Both the position numbers and the translations under genes were made by a program. A DNA stretch of 6,647 nt. It comes from Candidatus Saccharimonadia bacterium (GTDB lineage: Bacteria > Patescibacteriota > Saccharimonadia > Saccharimonadales > Saccharimonadaceae). Below the pieces are notes generated by a model. It ran no database searches. It saw only the letters and a list, made by a program, of their open reading frames with translations, and was not told where the DNA came from. The DNA lies in NCBI GenBank assembly GCA_023262335.1, contig JALRBE010000020.1:1-6647 (forward strand). The letters run 5' to 3'. Numbering within the stretch: the stretch's first letter is position 1; every line of letters begins with the position of its first letter. Shown here piece after piece: positions 1-5,046 of the stretch.

Positions 1-93
1 TTTGTATCCGATACGGCACGAGTCTGGATCGACGTCGTGATCGACGCCACACGTGACGTGATCGCAGTACTCGATCTGGGTGTTACGCAACAT
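1..93 (-). CDS. Partial CDS of unknown function, N-terminal 31 codons
   Basis: An open frame begins at the ATG at 93 on the minus strand and runs uninterrupted off the left edge, so only about 31 N-terminal residues are visible (starting MLRNTQIEYCDHVTCG and continuing acidic, with three cysteines). A purine-rich GGAAAGGG (minus strand, 109-102) lies 8 bases upstream of the ATG, a good Shine-Dalgarno, and a consensus sigma70 promoter lies further upstream at 158-186. Third codon positions are GC-rich (about 22 of 31), more so than in the competing plus-strand frame. The gene is divergent from the TrmB-like regulator, so it is a plausible regulatory target. I do not recognise the protein, and the fragment is too short for a family call. 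An opposite-strand reading (plus frame 1, stopping at 148-150) cannot be fully excluded. Confidence 0.5.
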   Translation of the reverse strand, partial: MLRNTQIEYCDHVTCGVDHDVDPDSCRIGYK

Positions 94-148
94 AACTGGT
101 GCCCTTTCCGTAGGCAAAAAACAGGTACACGTGAAGCGTTCGCTCCAT
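83..148 (-). other. Possible 21-codon upstream ORF (leader peptide)
   Basis: An ATG at 148 on the minus strand opens a 21-residue frame (MERTLHVYLFFAYGKGTSYVA) ending in TAA at 85-83. It lies about three bases after the transcription start predicted from the consensus promoter at 158-186, so it could be read in leaderless fashion. Its 3' end overlaps, in another frame, the ATG at 93 of the partial gene, a geometry that would allow translational coupling. It may equally be ordinary 5' untranslated sequence. No attenuator hairpin or run of regulatory codons was found. Confidence 0.2.
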
Positions 149-157
149 GATGTTAGC

Positions 158-186
158 ATTATATAATTTTTATATATATTTGTCAA
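158..186 (-). promoter_or_regulatory. Consensus sigma70 promoter, leftward
   Basis: On the minus strand TTGACA (186-181) and TATAAT (163-158) are separated by exactly 17 bp of AT-only sequence, all twelve hexamer positions matching consensus. The predicted start is around 151-153. It drives the partial gene at the left edge. The -10 lies in the palindrome ATTATATAAT (158-167), so a TATAAT is also readable on the plus strand, but there without a good -35. The -35 overlaps a TTTGTCA half-site (179-185) resembling the regulator operator, so repression by the neighbouring regulator is plausible. Confidence 0.75.
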
Positions 187-222
187 TAATATGTACATTT
201 TCGTTACAATAACAGATACAGA

Positions 223-247
223 TTTTGTCATTGAAAAAATGACAAAA
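223..247. promoter_or_regulatory. Perfect 10-bp inverted repeat, probable operator of the TrmB-like regulator
   Basis: TTTTGTCATT (223-232) is followed after five bases (GAAAA) by its exact reverse complement AATGACAAAA (238-247). The repeat covers the -35 region and part of the spacer of the regulator promoter and ends 18 bases before the regulator ATG. A dyad of this size at the promoter of a wHTH regulator is the expected form of an autoregulatory operator. A third half-site, ATTTGTCAAT at 178-187 (8 of 10 matches to the left arm), overlaps the -35 of the divergent promoter. It lacks a T tract and sits upstream of the gene, so a terminator is unlikely. Confidence 0.7.
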
Positions 248-259
248 TTATGCTATGCT
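225..259 (+). promoter_or_regulatory. Promoter(s) of the regulator operon, giving a leaderless or near-leaderless mRNA
   Basis: Two overlapping solutions fit. One is TTGTCA (225-230), 18 bp, TATGCT (249-254), with a start near 261. The other is TTGAAA (231-236), 17 bp, TATGCT (254-259), with a start near 266, which is the A of the ATG itself. No Shine-Dalgarno precedes the ATG. Both -35 candidates lie inside or touch the inverted repeat, so a protein bound there would block polymerase. Confidence 0.6.
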
Positions 260-265
260 GTACAC

Positions 266-1003
266 ATGCAAGAAATTCTTCTGCAACTCGGCCTGCACGA
301 TAACGAAGCCGCCATGTATTTGCTCCTTCTCGGCTCCCCTCGCCTGACCGCCCAGCAGATCGCCGACAGCACAGGCATTGGCCGCACGAATACCTACCGA
401 ATCGTCGACAGCCTGCTCGAACGCAAGCTAATCGTGCGCGACGATTCGCCGGTCAGCAAGTTCAGTGCCGCCGAGCCGCAGCTGCTGCAAAAAATCCTGG
501 AAGAAAAGCAGATCGCCCTCAAGCAGACGGCCAAGTCCCTGGCAGTCGCCATGCCGAGCTTTCGCTCGCAGTATTCGCTGTCACTGAACAAACCGGGCGT
601 ATACCACATGGCCGGCAACGAAGGCATCGAGCGACTGCTACGGAACATGGCGGTATCGCAGTCCGAAATCCTGCTCGTCGCGAGCGACGACCTACCCGGC
701 GACAGCGAAACCCTCGAACGGTTCCGACGACTACAAACGGAGATTCATGCCAATAACGTGCCGATTCGCGCCCTGTTCCACAACGCGCCGTACAAGGACC
801 GCATCCAGAGCGAATTCGCCAGCCGCGGCATGGACACCCGGTTCGTCGGAGCGTCGCCGTTCAGGGGCGAGGTCGCCATTTACGAAGACAACGTGGCCTT
901 TACCGTGTACGACCCGTCGCTTATCGTCACGGTCATAACGAACACGCATATCGCCAGTACCATGCGCACGCTATTCGAAAACGTTTGGGAGACGGCCGCG
1001 TAA
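266..1003 (+). CDS. TrmB-like winged-helix transcriptional regulator
   Basis: A 245-residue protein. The N-terminal winged helix-turn-helix (about residues 1-60) contains AMYLLLLGSPRLTAQQIADSTG followed by a recognition helix around RTNTYRIVDSLLERKL (40-55), the TrmB/PF01978 pattern. A likely coiled-coil linker (about 70-95) follows. The C-terminal domain begins GVYHMAGNEGIERLL (111-125) and continues with alternating strands and helices, like the effector or PLD-like domain of TrmB-family regulators. The ATG at 266 is chosen because the wHTH starts there. The in-frame ATG at 191 would translate through the inverted repeat and promoter and add an untypical 25-residue extension. TrmB relatives bind DNA as dimers and often sense sugars or metabolites, but the ligand here is unknown. 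It probably binds the 223-247 repeat and controls itself, the overlapping kinase-like gene and perhaps the divergent gene. Confidence 0.85.
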   Translation: MQEILLQLGLHDNEAAMYLLLLGSPRLTAQQIADSTGIGRTNTYRIVDSLLERKLIVRDDSPVSKFSAAEPQLLQKILEEKQIALKQTAKSLAVAMPSFRSQYSLSLNKPGVYHMAGNEGIERLLRNMAVSQSEILLVASDDLPGDSETLERFRRLQTEIHANNVPIRALFHNAPYKDRIQSEFASRGMDTRFVGASPFRGEVAIYEDNVAFTVYDPSLIVTVITNTHIASTMRTLFENVWETAA

Positions 1004-1545
1004 TGGAAGGGTTTCGGGGCAAATACCTTGTGACTGGCACGGCTGGCACCGGCAAAACGACGCTCGAGAAACTGCTAGCCCAGCGCGGATTCGAAACCAA
1101 CGACATCGACTACGGTTTTGCCGGTTGGTACGACCGCGCGACGATGCAACCGACGTCGTATAACCCGGATGGCGGCGCCGAGTGGCTCGGGCTGAACACG
1201 TTCCGGCTCCATTTGCCGCTCGTGAAAGAGCATATTGCCAAGCAGCGTGACATCCCGCTTATTATGCTTGGCCACACCGGTGACGTTTACGACCAGCGCG
1301 CGCTTTTTGACGGCGTGTTCGTGCTTGAATACCCGAATGACGACCTGCTCCGCCACAGACTGCTCACCCGCGATGGCAACCCGTACGGCAAGCACCCGGA
1401 CGAGCTGGCGAAGGAGCTTGCCTACTATGGAGCGTTCCAGGATAAATTCCGTGCCGCCGGCGCGGTCATGATCGACTGCAGTCTTCCGTCCGAACGAATC
1501 GCGACGATCATTAGCGAACGCATTGCCGCTGACTCTATAGAATAG
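1003..1545 (+). CDS. Small P-loop NTPase, kinase-like, unknown substrate
   Basis: A 180-residue protein beginning MEGFRGKYLVTGTAGTGKTT, with a clear Walker A (G12-TAGTGKTT, residues 12-20) right at the N-terminus. This is the architecture of adenylate/nucleoside-kinase-like P-loop enzymes. A hydrophobic strand VFVLEY (105-110) followed by a basic stretch LLRHRLLTRDGNPYGK (115-130) resembles the strand plus LID-type arginine region of that superfamily. DIDYGFAGWY (35-44) may form part of the substrate site. A canonical Walker B is not obvious. The ATG at 1003 overlaps the regulator's TAA by one base (TAATG), implying translational coupling. A TTG at 985 would add six residues but is less likely. 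Being cotranscribed with the regulator, it may modify or sense the same metabolite. Substrate and reaction are not determinable from sequence alone. Confidence 0.8.
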   Translation: MEGFRGKYLVTGTAGTGKTTLEKLLAQRGFETNDIDYGFAGWYDRATMQPTSYNPDGGAEWLGLNTFRLHLPLVKEHIAKQRDIPLIMLGHTGDVYDQRALFDGVFVLEYPNDDLLRHRLLTRDGNPYGKHPDELAKELAYYGAFQDKFRAAGAVMIDCSLPSERIATIISERIAADSIE

Positions 1546-1550
1546 GAATT

Positions 1551-2096
1551 TTACTGCGTCCAGGCTTGCCAGCCGCCAAGCGACGTGTCATAGCCCATAG
1601 AAATATACTGGCGCTCGACGCCGCTCGACGATATAAGCGTTTGCGTTCCGGATTGGCTGTTGCATGATGCCGCCACGACAGCGCCATCCTGGATACAGAT
1701 ATTATCTGACAACGCGTTTTTTGGCGTCGTCCCTACGGCGTACAGCTGCGCGTACCCGCGCGGATGCGATGCGGTACTGATGTAGTAGTACAGGTTGTTG
1801 CGCGCCGTCACGCCGTCGGGCTGGGTCAGCATGTAGTTGCTGCGATTAAGGCGGATATCGGCGTCGGCAAGCTCGGTGGCGCTGGTGGGATACCTGCCGT
1901 TCTTAGCCTTGTAGATTTCGAGCATTTTCGCCATTTGCGTCAGATCGCTGCGCACCGCGGCGTCCCCTGCCTGCTTTTGAATGCCGTTGAACGCCACGAT
2001 GACGATAGCCGCGAGAATGCCGATGACAACGATGACGATCAGCAGCTCAACGATCGTGAACGCCGGACTGCTGCTTGGGTGACGATTTTTTGCCAT
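1551..2096 (-). CDS. Type IV pilin-like protein (prepilin with N-terminal class III signal)
   Basis: A 181-residue protein with a short polar leader MAKNRHPSSSPA, then the prepilin motif F13-TIVE and a hydrophobic helix LLIVIVVIGILAAIVIVAF (about 18-36). The glutamate E17 is at +5 after the predicted cleavage A12/F13. The residue at -1 is alanine rather than the usual glycine. The C-terminal domain includes KAKNGRYPTSATEL (63-75), typical of GspG/PilA-like pseudopilins, and two cysteines (C134, C145) that could form a disulfide loop. The ATG at 2096 is preferred because the upstream in-frame extension lacks a prepilin leader. The protein would be processed by a prepilin peptidase and assembled at the cytoplasmic membrane into a pilus or pseudopilus. 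It stands alone, without assembly genes nearby, and its stop faces the kinase-like gene's stop across 5 bases. Confidence 0.88.
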   Translation of the reverse strand: MAKNRHPSSSPAFTIVELLIVIVVIGILAAIVIVAFNGIQKQAGDAAVRSDLTQMAKMLEIYKAKNGRYPTSATELADADIRLNRSNYMLTQPDGVTARNNLYYYISTASHPRGYAQLYAVGTTPKNALSDNICIQDGAVVAASCNSQSGTQTLISSSGVERQYISMGYDTSLGGWQAWTQ

Positions 2097-2109
2097 GACT
2101 ATACCTAAA

Positions 2110-2118
2110 ATTATACCA
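2110..2118 (-). promoter_or_regulatory. Extended -10 promoter of the pilin gene
   Basis: On the minus strand TGGTATAAT (2118-2110) fits the extended -10 pattern TGnTATAAT with a perfect -10 hexamer. No well-spaced -35 is visible (TTGTGG at 2136-2131 is only 15 bp away). The predicted start near 2102-2105 leaves about 6-9 bases before the ATG at 2096. An AGG at 2106-2104 would lie at the extreme 5' end of the mRNA. Confidence 0.6.
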
Positions 2119-2153
2119 TGAGCGTTTTGCCCACAAGCAGCAGCCGGCCCCGT

Positions 2154-2182
2154 TTTACATAATAAAAAGTATATGACATAAT
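2154..2182 (+). promoter_or_regulatory. prmC promoter, leaderless geometry
   Basis: TTTACA (2154-2159) and CATAAT (2177-2182) are spaced 17 bp apart, each one or two mismatches from consensus. Seven bases after the -10 is position 2189, the A of the prmC ATG. There is no Shine-Dalgarno in the AT-rich sequence upstream, so the message is probably leaderless. Confidence 0.55.
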
Positions 2183-2187
2183 AAAAA
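2157..2187 (+). repeat. 12-bp direct repeat in the prmC promoter
   Basis: ACATAATAAAAA occurs exactly at 2157-2168 and again at 2176-2187, an offset of 19 bp. Each copy carries a CATAAT hexamer, so the repeat duplicates the -10 element. It may be a tandem duplication, a pair of regulator half-sites two helical turns apart, or chance in AT-rich DNA. Confidence 0.6.
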
Positions 2188-2188
2188 C

Positions 2189-3013
2189 ATGACAATTGCC
2201 GAGTGGCTTAGTATGGCCACCGAGAAACTGCGAGCGCTTGAGATAGATTCCGCCCGGCTGGACGCGGAGCTGATTCTTGCGCACACCCTGCGCAAACCGC
2301 GCACGTTCCTACACGCGCATCCGGAAGAACCTCTTGACGCGCGTGCCCATGAAATCGCGGAGGCGCGCCTTGCGCTTCGAGTGGACCGTACTCCGCTGGC
2401 GTATATCGTCGGGCACAAGGATTTTTACGGCAGGCAGTTCAAGACCACGCCGGCAGCGCTCATTCCCCGCCCCGAAACGGAAAGCATGATCGAGCTGCTG
2501 CGTGAGCTGCTGCCAGACGCCGTGCCGCTGGTAAAGGAACGCCGAACACTCGTGGACGTCGGTACGGGCACTGGCATCATCGGCATTACGGCAAAACTGG
2601 AATGGCCGGAACTGGACGTCACGCTGACCGATATCAGCCAACAGGCGCTCGCCCTCGCTCGTCAGAACGCGGCGAGCCTCGAGGCAGACGTCGCGTTCCA
2701 CAAGGGCGACTTGTTGCGGGGGTACGGCATGCCGATCGACATCATCGTGTCGAACCCTCCGTACGTTGACCGCGCGTGGGAGGTGTCGCCCGAAACCCGC
2801 GCCGAACCGGACGTCGCGCTCTTCGCCGCGAACGACGGGCTAGCGCTCATACGCCAACTCCTGACGCAGGCCGCGCAGCTGCTTCGAGCAGGCGGCTCGC
2901 TTTTACTGGAGGCCGACGAGCGGCAACACGCCGCCATCATTCAGGCGGCGCATGACCAAGGCTTGGAGTACGTCACGAGCCTTGGATTGATTCTTCGCTT
3001 TACCAAGGCCTAG
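2189..3013 (+). CDS. prmC: Peptide chain release factor N5-glutamine methyltransferase PrmC (HemK)
   Basis: A 274-residue protein, normal family length. PrmC uses S-adenosylmethionine to methylate the glutamine of the GGQ motif in release factors RF1/RF2, aiding termination in the cytoplasm. The helical N-terminal domain (1-about 70) includes the typical ARLDAELILAHTL (22-34). The linker GHKDFYGRQF..ALIPRPETE (75-98) matches the family's F-G--F-V----LIPRPETE signature. The SAM-binding motif I is DVGTGTGIIGI (123-133), with the ribose-binding acidic residue in LTDIS (D148). The catalytic NPPY is at 189-192. EP and DGL (about 206-218) match the conserved post-NPPY block. The last residues (LGLILRFTKA) depart from the usual ending. 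The ATG at 2189 coincides with the predicted transcription start. The gene is not beside prfA here, unlike in many bacteria. Its stop overlaps that of the convergent htrA gene. Confidence 0.95.
   Translation: MTIAEWLSMATEKLRALEIDSARLDAELILAHTLRKPRTFLHAHPEEPLDARAHEIAEARLALRVDRTPLAYIVGHKDFYGRQFKTTPAALIPRPETESMIELLRELLPDAVPLVKERRTLVDVGTGTGIIGITAKLEWPELDVTLTDISQQALALARQNAASLEADVAFHKGDLLRGYGMPIDIIVSNPPYVDRAWEVSPETRAEPDVALFAANDGLALIRQLLTQAAQLLRAGGSLLLEADERQHAAIIQAAHDQGLEYVTSLGLILRFTKA
2979..3009 (+). terminator. Weak hairpin at the 3' end of prmC, possible terminator
   Basis: GCCTTGG (2979-2985) pairs perfectly with CCAAGGC (3003-3009) across a 17-base loop, followed by CTAG and TTTTGTT (3014-3020). 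The stem lies in the last codons of prmC. The loop is long and the T tract is delayed and short, so intrinsic termination would be weak. A second CCAAGGC at 2956-2962 can pair with the same GCCTTGG, giving two mutually exclusive hairpins. On the minus strand no T tract follows, so it should not terminate htrA. Confidence 0.3.
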
Positions 3014-4185
3014 TTTTGTTCGGCATATGTTTGCAACGTGACCGTCAGCGTCTGCGTCTTGCCGTCTCGCAGAATCGTTAGCGAGACCGTTTCGCCGGTC
3101 GCGTATTCCGACACGAGGCTGGCTACGCTGCCCCGTTCGCCGACTTCGATGTCACCGACCTTGGTGATGATATCGCCGTCTTTGATGCCCGCTTTGCTCG
3201 CAGGACCGTCGGACACGACTGCCGAACCGTTCTCGGCGTGGACGTACGCGCCCTTGCTGACCGAGAGGTCGTATTGCTTGGCAACGTCAGGCGTGAGCGT
3301 GACATAGTTGACGCCGATGTACGGCCGCTCGACCTTGCCCGTCTTGAACAGGTTCTTGATGATTCCTTTCGCCGAGTTGATCGGAATCGCGAATCCGATA
3401 CTCTGTGCATCGGCGGCGACCGCCGTATTGATGCCGACGACTTGGCCGCTGAGGTTCGTGAGCGGCCCGCCGGAGTTACCCGGGTTTATTGCCGCGTCGG
3501 TTTGCAACAGGTCCGTCAGATTCTCGACCGAATTACCCTCCGAGGCCGATATCGACCTGCCAGTGCTCGAAATAATGCCGCTCGTGACGCTGTTTTGGAA
3601 CTCACCCAAGGAGTTGCCTATGGCGACGACCTTCTGGCCGATACGAATGGAGCTCGAATCGCCGAGCGTAGCCGCCTTCAGGCCGCTGGCACCGTTGATC
3701 TTGATGAACGCGAGATCGTTCAACGGGTCGGTCCCGACGACTTTGACGTCGGTCTTGGTGGTGCCATCGCTCATGACGACCGCGAGGTCATTACTGCCCG
3801 ATACGACGTGCTTGTTCGTCAAAACGTACCCGTCTTCGCTGATGACGATGCCGGTGCCCGCGCCTTCTTGGGTTTGGGAGCCGCCAAAATACGACCTGGC
3901 CTGCGACTTGGTAACGATCGATACGACGCTCGGGCCGACGCTGCTCGCGACGCTCGAGATATCCTCCTCTTCTTGGGTCACTATTGAGTTGCCATCGGGA
4001 GTCACGGAGCGGTTCGTAAGCGACGCTCCGCCCATGCTCTGCGACACGTACCCGCCCGCCAGGCCGGCGCCGAAGCAACCGACGAGCAGCAGCAGTACCG
4101 CGGCGAAATACTTGCCAGGCTTGAGGCGCGGCTTGCGCCCTACCGCCGTGTAACTACGAGGTGATTGTTGCGTGTCGTTCGTCAT
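3010..4185 (-). CDS. htrA: HtrA/Deg-like membrane-anchored serine protease with one PDZ domain
   Basis: A 391-residue protein. A basic cytoplasmic tail (residues 1-25, with RKPRLKPGK) leads into one transmembrane helix (about 26-48), which anchors an extracytoplasmic protease. The S1C trypsin-like domain (about 75-280) shows all three catalytic residues: H126 in LTNKHVV, D157 in PLNDLAFIKI and S238 in NPGNSGGP. The oxyanion region is intact. A single PDZ domain (about 285-388) includes the carboxylate-binding-type YIGVNYV and SKAGIKDGDIITKVGD. The family degrades misfolded or damaged envelope proteins under stress, and anchoring plus one PDZ is the usual Gram-positive-like or DegS-like form. 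GGGG at 4193-4190 is a possible Shine-Dalgarno five bases before the ATG. The gene follows a membrane-protein gene by 36 bases and is probably cotranscribed, although a weak TACGAT -10 (4204-4199) could give its own start. The symbol is assigned at family level. Confidence 0.93.
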   Translation of the reverse strand: MTNDTQQSPRSYTAVGRKPRLKPGKYFAAVLLLLVGCFGAGLAGGYVSQSMGGASLTNRSVTPDGNSIVTQEEEDISSVASSVGPSVVSIVTKSQARSYFGGSQTQEGAGTGIVISEDGYVLTNKHVVSGSNDLAVVMSDGTTKTDVKVVGTDPLNDLAFIKINGASGLKAATLGDSSSIRIGQKVVAIGNSLGEFQNSVTSGIISSTGRSISASEGNSVENLTDLLQTDAAINPGNSGGPLTNLSGQVVGINTAVAADAQSIGFAIPINSAKGIIKNLFKTGKVERPYIGVNYVTLTPDVAKQYDLSVSKGAYVHAENGSAVVSDGPASKAGIKDGDIITKVGDIEVGERGSVASLVSEYATGETVSLTILRDGKTQTLTVTLQTYAEQN

Positions 4186-4221
4186 ATGTCCCCACTCTAT
4201 CGTACTTATCTGACACCTTGC

Positions 4222-5016
4222 TTAAACAGTGCCTATTGCCGCGCCGTTAAAAAATAGTAGCAGTACCGCGATGACGCCGAGCGACAAGAGCGATGGCAGC
4301 AGGATATCGACCGGCTTCATCTTGCCGTGTTTGGTATGCGCGGCGTACAGGCGTTCGGCAAGGAAGCTGATGCCAAGCAGGATAATCGTCAGCTGAGGCA
4401 GTTTGAGACCGGCCATGAACGGCAGCGTATACGCTATTGTCCAGTGATAACACAACCAGCCGATTTCGGCGAAGACGAATCCCCACACGAGGCTGAGCAT
4501 GCGCAAGCTGTCTTCGGAGTACGCGCCGAGCACATGGCGGGCACACGAATAGCCGATGATCCACATGCAGATCACGAACAGCGACGACGGCCATTCGTAC
4601 GAGATGCTCGCGAGCGCGGTCGTACCGACCACCAACGCGACAGCCGCCTGCCCCACGACGTACGTCCGTTTGCTTCGAGGCTTCAAAACCAAAAGCCACG
4701 CGGCGTACAGTGCCGCCATGGCAAACTGCACGACGACGGCTCCGGCAAGCCCGAGCTGGCCGACGTGGTGCATGAGCACGACCAAGCCGATACTGACGAT
4801 GAAGTCGACCATGTTCGTTTCGATGTGCGCCAACCAGTAGCGAGGCCGCACGGCAAGCACGCGCCACTTGCTGAGCAGGACCAAACCAAGCGCCAACCAA
4901 GGGGTGCCCGTAGCAAGCACCGCTATGAGTACCGCGGCGGCCAAGCCGATGTTGAGCAATATGTAGATTGCTTCGCTGAGTAGCGACCGGCGCTTTGCGA
5001 CCCTAAGAAATTCCAT
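4222..5016 (-). CDS. Polytopic membrane protein of unknown function
   Basis: A 264-residue, strongly hydrophobic protein with about seven or eight predicted membrane segments, near residues 14-35, 38-49, 69-84, 89-111, 119-137, 144-163, 172-200, 207-221 and 236-257 (some short or merged). Positive residues are concentrated at the N-terminus (FLRVAKRRS) and in loops (SKWRVLAVRPRYWLAHIE; LKPRSKR; HTKHGKMK). There is no signal peptide or recognisable catalytic motif. The region PRYWLAHIETNMVDF (58-72) is the most polar and looks like a conserved core loop. I do not recognise a named family. Similar uncharacterised membrane proteins are, to my knowledge, common in Saccharibacteria. It lies between an LCP gene (30-base gap) and htrA (36-base gap) on one strand, pointing to a role in the envelope. 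An extended -10 just upstream gives it its own near-leaderless promoter as well. Confidence 0.85.
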   Translation of the reverse strand: MEFLRVAKRRSLLSEAIYILLNIGLAAAVLIAVLATGTPWLALGLVLLSKWRVLAVRPRYWLAHIETNMVDFIVSIGLVVLMHHVGQLGLAGAVVVQFAMAALYAAWLLVLKPRSKRTYVVGQAAVALVVGTTALASISYEWPSSLFVICMWIIGYSCARHVLGAYSEDSLRMLSLVWGFVFAEIGWLCYHWTIAYTLPFMAGLKLPQLTIILLGISFLAERLYAAHTKHGKMKPVDILLPSLLSLGVIAVLLLFFNGAAIGTV

Positions 5017-5026
5017 AAGCCCTATT

Positions 5027-5035
5027 AGTATAGCA
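5027..5035 (-). promoter_or_regulatory. Extended -10 promoter of the membrane-protein gene
   Basis: On the minus strand TGCTATACT (5035-5027) fits TGnTATAAT with one mismatch, and no convincing -35 lies at the right distance. The predicted start near 5020 leaves about four bases before the ATG at 5016. AATAGGG follows the hexamer, so the only Shine-Dalgarno-like bases would be at or before the 5' end. It lies between the LCP stop and the membrane-protein start, so it would be an internal promoter of the putative operon. Confidence 0.5.
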
Positions 5036-5046
5036 CGTATGCGGCG

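Noticed and set aside
1..150. Plus-strand open frame 1 ending in TGA at 148-150 (3' end of a rightward gene)
   Set aside because: It is also open, but its third positions are less GC-rich than the minus frame, and the perfect leftward promoter plus Shine-Dalgarno favour the minus-strand gene. Not fully excluded.
158..167. Plus-strand TATAAT (162-167) as the promoter of the regulator
   Set aside because: It arises from the ATTATATAAT palindrome of the leftward promoter and has no -35 on the plus strand. The 225-259 promoter fits the 266 start better.
191..265. In-frame ATG at 191 as the start of the regulator
   Set aside because: It would translate through the promoter and inverted repeat and add 25 AT-rich-codon residues before a wHTH domain that already starts cleanly at 266.
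985..1002. TTG start at 985 for the P-loop gene
   Set aside because: The ATG at 1003 gives the classic TAATG coupling and places the Walker A at the usual distance from the N-terminus.
1546..1550. Terminator between the P-loop gene and the pilin gene
   Set aside because: Only five bases separate the two stop codons, and no stem with a T tract was seen on either strand.
2097..2195. Upstream in-frame extension of the pilin to 2195
   Set aside because: It would place 33 residues before the prepilin leader and overlap the prmC start and promoter region. The ATG at 2096 follows an extended -10 directly.
3238..4153. Long plus-strand open frames (281 and 249 codons) opposite htrA
   Set aside because: They are antisense to a complete, motif-verified protease, show no recognisable domains, and result from the GC-rich codon pattern of htrA.
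4247..4983. Long open frames on both strands over the membrane-protein gene
   Set aside because: Their composition is Arg/His/Gln-rich and low in hydrophobic order, as expected of frame shadows, whereas the 264-residue frame shows ordered membrane helices.
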